13,443 nt of DNA from an uncultured Oxalobacteraceae bacterium. GTDB taxonomy: Bacteria; Pseudomonadota; Gammaproteobacteria; Burkholderiales; Burkholderiaceae. Positions 1 to 5,630 of the stretch are shown piece after piece. Position numbers and translations under genes: made by a program. The stretch's first letter is position 1, and each line of letters begins with the position of its first letter. The notes under the pieces were generated by a model, which was not told the origin of the DNA, searched no databases, and saw nothing but the letters and a program-made list of their open reading frames with translations. The stretch lies in assembly GCA_946480015.1 (NCBI GenBank), contig CAMLIL010000127.1:1-13443 (forward strand), read 5' to 3'.

Positions 1-160
1 CTGCTGGCTTTGCTGCGGCCTTCTTGGCTGCTGGCTTGGCTGCTGGCTTGGCGGCGGCCTTGGCTGCTGGCTTAGCTGCTGCTTTTTTGGTTGGTTCTGC
101 TTTGGCAGCCGCTTTTGCGGCTGGCTTTTTTGCTGCTGGTTTCTTAGCGGCTGTTGCCAT
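1..160 (-). CDS. Histone H1-like DNA-binding protein (5' part, runs off left edge)
   Basis: The minus strand from the ATG at 160-158 reads an open frame to the window edge. All 53 visible codons are Ala, Lys and Pro in AAK, AAKP and KKPAAK repeats, apart from a few Thr, one Glu and the initiator Met. This is the composition of bacterial H1-like (AlgP/HC1-type) basic tails, which bind DNA non-specifically and help compact the nucleoid. The start is fixed by a strong Shine-Dalgarno, AAGGAGA, about 6 bases upstream on the minus strand. The C-terminus lies outside the window, so total length is unknown. The DNA is itself repetitive (recurring CTGCTGGCTT units), so copy number of the repeats may vary between strains. 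A promoter and a leader hairpin upstream are listed separately. The family assignment rests on composition, not on a catalytic motif, but no other common family looks like this. Confidence 0.85.
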   Translation of the reverse strand, partial: MATAAKKPAAKKPAAKAAAKAEPTKKAAAKPAAKAAAKPAAKPAAKKAAAKPA

Positions 161-214
161 TTGGGTTCTCCTTCATCTGCGATGAGAAAAAATCACGCTA
201 CAAGATTTAAAACC

Positions 215-240
215 CGTCCGACCCGTAACGAGGTCGGGCG
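215..240 (-). promoter_or_regulatory. Leader hairpin upstream of the H1-like gene (attenuator-like)
   Basis: Positions 215-223 pair with 232-240 (nine pairs, one of them G-T), enclosing an 8-base loop. Read on the minus strand the stem is followed by GGTTTTAAATCTT, a weak U-rich tail. It falls between the proposed promoter (270-298) and the start codon at 160, so it would be transcribed as part of the 5' leader. It could attenuate or stabilise the message; the structure is seen, the role is inferred. Confidence 0.4.
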
Positions 241-269
241 AATTATTCATCGGCACAAACCCTTCGGTG

Positions 270-298
270 TTTATGCTAATGAATTCGGCACCTGCCAA
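270..298 (-). promoter_or_regulatory. Putative sigma-70 promoter of the H1-like gene
   Basis: On the minus strand a TTGGCA hexamer (298-293) is separated by exactly 17 bases from CATAAA (275-270). It matches the -35 consensus at 5 of 6 bases and is a moderate -10 match. Transcription would begin near 263, giving a leader of roughly 100 bases that contains the hairpin at 215-240. This comes from pattern matching only. Confidence 0.35.
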
Positions 299-410
299 AC
301 GCCGCATCCTCTGTTGTGCGGCCGCCTGGCATTGACTGCCGCTGATACCAGCGGCGTCGAATTCGGTGTTCTTCCAGTGCGCTGTTCACATCACCGACTT
401 GCACCAACCA

Positions 411-457
411 GAAAAGAAAAAGCCGCCATGCCTGAACAGATCAGGCAGTGCGGCTTT
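411..457 (-). terminator. Rho-independent terminator
   Basis: An 8-bp outer stem (419-426 with 450-457), a 2x2 mismatch and a 7-bp inner stem (429-435 with 441-447) enclose a 5-base loop. On the minus strand the stem is followed by a T-rich tract (TTTTTCTTTT, including the last stem bases). On the plus strand the tail is poorer (TTTGGCTTTT). It would end a minus-strand transcript arriving from the right, upstream of the H1-like gene's own promoter. No convincing gene lies immediately upstream, so the terminated transcript is unknown. Confidence 0.65.
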
Positions 458-1038
458 GGCTTTTGCGGAAGTTTAAGCGCATATCTGTTTGAATCAGCGT
501 CCCATTTTCTTGATCTTTTTTGCCGTCGCGTGCGACCAACAACATCGCATTCACGTTTTGACAAATTCAATCACGTACGGTACACGAAAACCTTACCAGT
601 GCGCAACCTACACACCGCATTTCGATTAACTTTTTTTTCGTATCACGCGTGCGCTGTTGATCGCGCGCTTTCAACGCACACCGATTTGATGCGTGCGCGC
701 GGTCTTCAAGTGCGCGCTGCGCGCGCTCCGCTGGTGCAGAGGCGCGCGTGCGGAAGCGTAAATCGGGCGCGCCTCGCGCTGTAAAACCGGCCGCGCAGAA
801 CCGGATCCGGCTTACGCTTGAAACGCATAACGCCTTTACCTAAAGGCGTTATTCAAAACCGGACGGAGCCGCTGCGGGCGCTTCGATTGCCGATTGGATT
901 ATCGAATATCGACATGCAGTGTTTGACGCACCGCGCGCAGCGCGATGCGCACCGCGACGCGCGCGGACCAACGCACGCGCAAATATGCACCATCAAATTT
1001 GCGTTGCGCTTTCGAGACGAAGTGGACGCGTGAGCGCA
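458..1038. other. Gene-poor, CG-repeat-rich intergenic stretch
   Basis: I see no convincing coding gene here on either strand. Overlapping frames on both strands are rich in Arg, Ala and His, as expected from the alternating GCGCGC runs around 650-780 and 930-1000, and none shows a family motif or a good ribosome binding site. A short minus-strand frame ending near 494 reads ...ATAKKIKKMGR then stop; it has a basic tail but only about 18 codons after its ATG, too little to call. Alternating purine-pyrimidine runs could adopt Z-form DNA. With the terminator at 411-457 and the palindrome at 827-852, this looks like decayed or non-coding DNA beside the hydrolase remnant. Confidence 0.5.
827..852. 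repeat. Perfect 12-bp inverted repeat with 2-base spacer
   Basis: ATAACGCCTTTA (827-838) is followed by CC and then its exact reverse complement at 841-852. As RNA it would form a tight hairpin on either strand. Flanking T-runs are short on both sides, so it is at best a weak bidirectional terminator. It lies about 190 bases past the stop of the hydrolase remnant. A dimeric-repressor operator is the other possibility. The palindrome is seen; its role is unknown. Confidence 0.6.
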
Positions 1039-1554
1039 TCACATATCGAACTGCGACACGCTCGCACATTCGTGCGCGAAGCTGGCGACCACACGCGCAG
1101 CCGCATCCGGCGCAACCTGCAACAGCAAATGAGGTGCGTCGATGAACGTAGTGCGCGTGAGCGGACAGCGCGCTTGAACATGCTCGCCCTCGCTCGCGGG
1201 GACCAGCCGATCGTGCTTCGCACATATATATAGAAGGGGCACGCGGATGGCGCATAGTTGGTCCGACACGTCGACCTTCACCACCGCCGCGAGCCGCGCT
1301 CGAAACGTTCGGGCCGACACCGACGCTATCGCTTTCTTCAGGACGGTCATCAACGGCGCCGTGGCAAAGTGCCCCAACAATACATGGCGCAGTGCGAAGG
1401 CGGGAAGCAAGTTCGGCGAAACCACGTTAGCCAGCGCACCGAACGGTGTCAGGATCGGACGCGGATTCCGGGAAAACTCGCACAGAGGATGAGACCCTTG
1501 AGCCCGCGCTAATTGGACTCGAGGATTTATGGAAGGGACAGCTCGCGGTCCCAT
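1039..1554 (-). pseudogene. Truncated alpha/beta hydrolase (C-terminal half only)
   Basis: From about 1500 leftward the minus-strand frame reads like the C-terminal half of an alpha/beta-hydrolase-fold enzyme. It has an FSRNPRP segment, a helical cap-like region, then VPLLYICAKHDRLVP with the acid Asp (codon 1210-1212), and DAPHLLLQ with the catalytic His (codon 1129-1131). The stop is at 1039-1041. The N-terminal half of the fold, with the oxyanion-hole strand and the nucleophile GxSxG motif, is missing. Upstream of about 1500 the sequence no longer resembles the family, and further right the same frame becomes an antisense shadow of the PEP-CTERM gene. An ATG at 1554-1552 could open a frame of about 171 codons, but I see no good ribosome binding site and the product would lack its nucleophile. 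I therefore call it a decaying 5'-truncated gene. The Asp and His motifs make the family fairly secure; the original substrate cannot be told. Confidence 0.65.
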
Positions 1555-1589
1555 CGTGATGAAGTGCAGGCTAAGCCGAGGCGGGCGGT

Positions 1590-2123
1590 TTAGCGCCGAA
1601 TACGGCGAGCACTCAGACCGAGCACTGCCAAACCCAGAGCCAGCATGATGTAGGTCTGCGGCTCGGGCACCGGGGTGATGTTGAAGATGGTCTGCCCGGT
1701 CCATCGGTAGGTGCTCGACGTCGCGCCCGCCGGTGAGTAGGAATAGCTCCTGGCGTCCACGCCGGTGCGGACCGAGCCGCCCGCGAATCCTTCGCCCCAA
1801 GGGTCGGTCCCCCAACTCGTATAAAAATTGAGGGTTCCTCCGGGAACGTATGAGAATTCAAACAGTCCGCAGATGAATGCCTCGCCGCAGTTGCCGACAT
1901 ATTGCTGGCCACCGAGAACGAAGGACGTGACCTCGCTGAGTTCAAGAACGCCGTTGCCGTTGACATCATCGCTGTCGAAGTAACCGGCCAGACTCGCGGT
2001 CGGAAGGAACTGCGCAGCCTCTTCGTGAAAGAACCCGGTATAGCTGAAATGGCGCGACGTCGTTTCCGCTTGCGCGCCGGTTGCCAGGGCCATAGCGGCG
2101 ATAAGAGCTGAAGGTTTAAGCAT
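1590..2123 (-). CDS. PEP-CTERM sorting-domain protein with an EF-hand-type loop
   Basis: The gene encodes 177 residues. Residues 1-19 form a signal peptide (MLKP, hydrophobic core, cleavage after AQA). Residues 152-177 are a textbook PEP-CTERM signal: VPEPQTY, a hydrophobic membrane span, then the basic tail SARRIRR. Such proteins are exported and handled by exosortase (EpsH/XrtA type), usually in exopolysaccharide-producing Gram-negatives. Residues 53-64 (DVNGNGVLELSE) match a 12-residue EF-hand calcium loop, with acidic or Asn/Ser residues at positions 1, 3, 5 and 12 and Gly at 6. Cys79 and Cys85 could form a disulfide. The mature middle part is rich in Gly, Ser, Tyr and aromatics and matches no enzyme I recognise. 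The start is supported by AAGGAGA 6-7 bases upstream. The gene stands alone and is divergent from vgrG. Sorting type is confident; function is unknown. Confidence 0.9.
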   Translation of the reverse strand: MLKPSALIAAMALATGAQAETTSRHFSYTGFFHEEAAQFLPTASLAGYFDSDDVNGNGVLELSEVTSFVLGGQQYVGNCGEAFICGLFEFSYVPGGTLNFYTSWGTDPWGEGFAGGSVRTGVDARSYSYSPAGATSSTYRWTGQTIFNITPVPEPQTYIMLALGLAVLGLSARRIRR

Positions 2124-2206
2124 GAGTGTCTCCTTAAAAGAACCGCAAGCTTACCAAAGCGTCATGCTCAAAACGTCGTGCGAACGCCTCATTGAAAACA
2201 CCAATG

Positions 2207-2229
2207 GAAGAGAAAAGCCCCCCGGGCTT
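2207..2229 (-). terminator. Terminator-like hairpin between the PEP-CTERM gene and vgrG
   Basis: AAGCCC (2215-2220), a 3-base loop and GGGCTT (2224-2229) form a short GC-rich stem. On the minus strand it is followed by TTTTCTCTT, a reasonable terminator tail; the plus-strand side has no T-run. It sits in the leader region of the PEP-CTERM gene, where no complete minus-strand gene lies upstream. It may therefore be a leader attenuator, or a relic from before the T6SS module arrived. Confidence 0.45.
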
Positions 2230-2291
2230 CGACGCCGTCGCAGACGCAGACGACCGCGTCAGAAAATTACAACTCGAATGTTGTCATTTAA

Positions 2292-2320
2292 TTCAACTTA
2301 ACCGCGTGACACTATATACT
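2292..2320 (+). promoter_or_regulatory. Putative promoter of the T6SS cassette
   Basis: TTCAAC (2292-2297) and TATACT (2315-2320) are separated by 17 bases in a locally AT-rich patch of otherwise GC-rich DNA. Transcription would start near 2327, leaving a leader of about 67 bases before the vgrG ATG. That leader contains a small hairpin (TCAGCT 2366-2371 with AGCTGA 2375-2380) just ahead of the AGAGG ribosome binding site at 2383-2387. This is the only good promoter pattern I see ahead of the cassette. The -10 is good and the -35 is weak, which would suit activator-dependent expression, though no operator is evident. Confidence 0.45.
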
Positions 2321-2393
2321 AAGCACCGCATTCGATCCGGTCTTGTGATCCGATTGCGTACCGACTCAGCTGAAAGCTGAATAGAGGCTACCA

Positions 2394-5300
2394 ATGGCAA
2401 AGAACGTGTTTGAAGATGTGCGCTCTGCAATAGCAAAGTTCCGCAGCGAGACCCGGCTTTATGGGCTCACGATTGGAGACGATGACAACCGATTGCTGGT
2501 CGAAGCTTTCTCCTCACACGATGAGCTCGGCGAGGTTGGCATGCTGGATGTTATCGCCCTCTCCGTTAATGCCATTATCGACCCCGACAGCTTATTGGGA
2601 CAACCGGCGAGCCTGCGCATAACGCTGGCTAACGGCAGCCGAACCACTCTCACCAGAGATATTTCGGAGGTGACGCTGCTTGAGTGCGGTGACGGGCTGG
2701 CGCGCTACCGTCTTCGACTGCAGCCATGGCTATGGCGCTTGGCCCACGTTCGGAACAGCCGAATATGGCAGGACAAATCGGTCATTGACATCATCGATGC
2801 GGTGTTCGCAGCTTATCTGCCACGCGCCCAATGGCGCTGGAGCGATGAGACGCCCGCCTTCATGAACCCGATATCCGTGCGCAGCCACTGTTGCCAGTAT
2901 CGCGAATCGGACCTGGCTTTCGTGCAGCGCTTGTTACGCGACGAAGGGCTGTCATGGCGCTGCGAGCAGGCGGACGATGGCGCTTGCATCGTGCTGTTTG
3001 CCGACAGTTCGAAATTGTGTGCAGTCCCTGAAGACGAAAGCAGCGCGGCCAGTGCCGGCATTCGATATCACGCGGCGCAATTTAGCGAAGAACAGGATAC
3101 GGTACAGTTCCTGCACGTCGGGCTGAAACTCGTTACATCGCACGTCACATTGCTCAGTTACGACTACAAAGCCAAGAAAGCCGTCGCCGCGAATTCCCGC
3201 TCGCTCATCAAGCGCGCGCGGTCCTTGCCGCCACTGGAATCGTACGATGTGCCGGGTGCGCATGCTTTTGCCGACGCTCGCCAGGCCCAGCATTACGCCG
3301 ATATTCAGATGCAAGAATTGGAAACCCGTGCGCAGCCTTGCGGCGGCCGATCCACCGTTCGCACACTGCGTGCCGGCACTCGCCTCAGCATCCGGGACAT
3401 TCCCTGGGAAAACGCGCCACCTTCGTATACCGTTTTGAGCGTGTTCAGCGTGGGGGTCAATAATCTCCCGACTCCGGCCCGGGATGGGCTGGCAGAATTA
3501 TTTGGCCCGGTTCCACAATTGCTGGATGAGCTTCTGGTCGGCCGGCTCCCACCCGAAGGCGAGATAACGCTCGATCAGGCTATTTCGCACGGATACGCCA
3601 ACAGTTTCGAAGCCGTGCCGTCGACTGTCGTATGGCGGCCTGACACAACGAAGAACAAGGGCCGCACCAGCAAGGCGACTGCGCTGGGCTCGCAAAGCGC
3701 GATCGTCGTCGGCCCCGATGGCGCAGCTACGCCGTCCGGCTCCAATGAACTGTATTGCGATCGCCTGGGCCGAGTGCGTATCCGCTTTCACTGGCAAGAC
3801 GATCGTGACGCGGCATTCTGGGTTCGCGTGGGCCAGCGCTTCGCCGGAAATCGTATAGGCAGCCAGTTCGTGCCGCGCATTGGCCAGGAAGTCGTCGTTC
3901 AGTTTATCGAGAACAATATCGATCGCCCCGTGATCGTCAGCACACTCTACAACGGCCAGGGTGAAGGCGGCATCGCGCCCACACCGGGGGGCAAACAGGT
4001 GGCCAGCAAGACCGACGTATTTTCTAAATCACACGATCACGCGGTGTCCGCCCAAGGCAATATCGCGGGCGGAAACAGCCCCGTCTGGCATGGCGCATCC
4101 GCCAACAGCGCGGGCCACCGCAATGCCGCCGCGCTCTGGGGCATACGCAGCAAGGAGTTTGGCGGGCCTGGCTATAACCAGCTGGTGTTCGACGATACCG
4201 ACGAGCAGACACGGGTTCAATTACGCAGCACTTATGCGGCCAGCGAATTAAACATGGGACACCTGATTCATTGCGCCGACAATTACCGCGGCAGCCTGCG
4301 CGGCCATGGCGCAGAACTGCGGACGGACGCTTACGGTGCGATTCGGGCGGGAGCCGGCATCTTGGTGAGCAGCTATCGCATCGCGCACACGGCTCAATCG
4401 CGCGACCCTGCGGGCGACAATACGGCCGGCATCGCCCTCATGAAACAGGCGGTGAAGCTGGGCGAAACATTCAACGCCGCAGCAGCGACACACCTTACCG
4501 TCAAGCTAGCCTCGCATGTGGGCGCGGCGAAAGCTGGCGGGAGTCTACTCGACCACTCATCGGCGCCACTCAAAGCAATGCTCAATTCACTATCGGGCAT
4601 GGTCAGCCAGGAAAGCCTCCAGGCCGCCGAGCAGGATGCGGCAAGCCGCAACACCGGCCTCGGCGAGCGCAAGCTTCCACACTCGGCCGATCCGCTCATC
4701 GCCATTTCGGCCAAAGCCGGGCTCGGCGTGACTGCAGGCCAGAGCATCCAGTGGGCGAACGGTGAAACCGCGACGCTCATGACCGGCGGCGACATGCAAT
4801 TCGTCAGCGGAGGGACGCTGCGCGTGCATAGCGGCCAGGCGATAGGCGTACTGGGCGGGGCCGTCAAACCGGGCGCGCAAAATATCGGCCTGCAAGTGAT
4901 TGCCGCAAAAGAGGCAATCGATATCCAGGCGCAGTCTGACGAATTCAAGGCCCAGGCACGCGATGAAGTGGACATCATCAGTACAAACGGACACATCGAC
5001 TGGGCAGCGGCAAAAACCATCAGTCTGTCGACGGCCGGAGGGGCGAACATCACCATCTCGGGGGGCAACATCACCTTCCAGTGCCCGGGGAAAATTACTG
5101 TCCGTGCCGGCAAGAAAAGCTTCGACGGCCCCGCTAACCATGGCTATGTCATGCCAAAACTGCCAAACGCGCCAATCACGTCGGTTCCAGCCCAGTTCGA
5201 CATGCGCTTGCAAGACGCGCCAGGCCCGAACGGGGTAGCGCTTCCGCACATCGGCTGGCGCATTGTAAATGCCCGCGATATGGACGCTGCGCTCATGAGC

Positions 5301-5630
5301 AGCGATGTGGTGTTATCGGGCACGAGCGACACGGACGGACGCGTTACGCTCAGCGACGCGCAACAGCAACAACTGCGCGAGCAATACAACGAGCACCCGA
5401 ACAATCTGTGGATTATTTATGACAGCCACGTCCGGAAGATCGAGATCGCCAAATACGACGAGAACTGGAACCAGACACAGCAGCAATTCCATGCGATGGA
5501 TGCGCTTGGCTATAGCGACAACTATGACACCGTCGGCGATATCAGCGCGGCCGACTTCCACGCTGCCCTTGCCAGATCCGAGTTCAAGCTGCGCACCGTA
5601 GCGGGCTTGCTCAAGAAAATTAGGAAATGA
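2394..5630 (+). CDS. vgrG: Type VI secretion tip protein VgrG with transthyretin-like C-terminal extension
   Basis: The 1078-residue product is the trimeric spike tip of the T6SS. Residues about 18-370 are the gp27-like base, with YRESDLAFVQRLLRDEGLSW at 169-188. About 452-525 is the gp5-like OB fold (CDRLGRVRIRFHW, then RPVIVSTLYNG). About 575-680 is the T6SS_Vgr region (LWGIRSKEFGGPGYNQLVFDD). About 765-910 is the DUF2345 beta-helix, ending at the usual CPGKITVRAGKKSF. An extension from about 930 follows: FDMRLQDAPGPNGVALPHIG, then SGTSDTDGRVTLSDAQQQQL. It has the look of a transthyretin-like module, which in other VgrGs docks phospholipase effectors, and ends in a helical tail (1030-1078). 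The protein is much longer than minimal VgrGs because of the C-terminal modules. No catalytic motif is evident in the extension. The stop overlaps the phospholipase start (ATGA), pointing to a dedicated carrier-cargo pair. No PAAR, DUF4123 or DUF1795 adaptor gene is present in the window. Confidence 0.95.
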   Translation: MAKNVFEDVRSAIAKFRSETRLYGLTIGDDDNRLLVEAFSSHDELGEVGMLDVIALSVNAIIDPDSLLGQPASLRITLANGSRTTLTRDISEVTLLECGDGLARYRLRLQPWLWRLAHVRNSRIWQDKSVIDIIDAVFAAYLPRAQWRWSDETPAFMNPISVRSHCCQYRESDLAFVQRLLRDEGLSWRCEQADDGACIVLFADSSKLCAVPEDESSAASAGIRYHAAQFSEEQDTVQFLHVGLKLVTSHVTLLSYDYKAKKAVAANSRSLIKRARSLPPLESYDVPGAHAFADARQAQHYADIQMQELETRAQPCGGRSTVRTLRAGTRLSIRDIPWENAPPSYTVLSVFSVGVNNLPTPARDGLAELFGPVPQLLDELLVGRLPPEGEITLDQAISHGYANSFEAVPSTVVWRPDTTKNKGRTSKATALGSQSAIVVGPDGAATPSGSNELYCDRLGRVRIRFHWQDDRDAAFWVRVGQRFAGNRIGSQFVPRIGQEVVVQFIENNIDRPVIVSTLYNGQGEGGIAPTPGGKQVASKTDVFSKSHDHAVSAQGNIAGGNSPVWHGASANSAGHRNAAALWGIRSKEFGGPGYNQLVFDDTDEQTRVQLRSTYAASELNMGHLIHCADNYRGSLRGHGAELRTDAYGAIRAGAGILVSSYRIAHTAQSRDPAGDNTAGIALMKQAVKLGETFNAAAATHLTVKLASHVGAAKAGGSLLDHSSAPLKAMLNSLSGMVSQESLQAAEQDAASRNTGLGERKLPHSADPLIAISAKAGLGVTAGQSIQWANGETATLMTGGDMQFVSGGTLRVHSGQAIGVLGGAVKPGAQNIGLQVIAAKEAIDIQAQSDEFKAQARDEVDIISTNGHIDWAAAKTISLSTAGGANITISGGNITFQCPGKITVRAGKKSFDGPANHGYVMPKLPNAPITSVPAQFDMRLQDAPGPNGVALPHIGWRIVNARDMDAALMSSDVVLSGTSDTDGRVTLSDAQQQQLREQYNEHPNNLWIIYDSHVRKIEIAKYDENWNQTQQQFHAMDALGYSDNYDTVGDISAADFHAALARSEFKLRTVAGLLKKIRK
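5621..5626 (+). promoter_or_regulatory. Ribosome binding site that bears on the phospholipase start
   Basis: TAGGAA lies directly against the overlapping ATG at 5627, too close for ideal initiation, but about 9 bases from the in-frame ATG at 5636 (MAVDVKP...). Either start is possible. Spacing favours 5636 (846 residues); the ATGA overlap with the vgrG stop favours 5627 by translational re-initiation. Confidence 0.5.

Noticed and set aside
1..160. Repeats at the left edge considered as a CRISPR or tandem-repeat array
   Set aside because: The repeats are short, imperfect and in frame, and are explained by AAKP-type codons of the H1-like protein; there are no spacers.
161..784. A 207-codon plus-strand frame opposite the H1-like leader and terminator
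   Set aside because: It has no ribosome binding site or family motif, a codon pattern unlike the neighbours, and it runs across a promoter pattern and a terminator of the other strand.
1590..1815. The N-terminal part of the long minus-strand frame leading into the hydrolase remnant
   Set aside because: It overlaps the PEP-CTERM gene in another frame and has no hydrolase-like residues; similarity starts only near 1500.
2192..2380. A 62-codon plus-strand frame just before vgrG
   Set aside because: It covers the proposed promoter, has no ribosome binding site and no recognisable motif.
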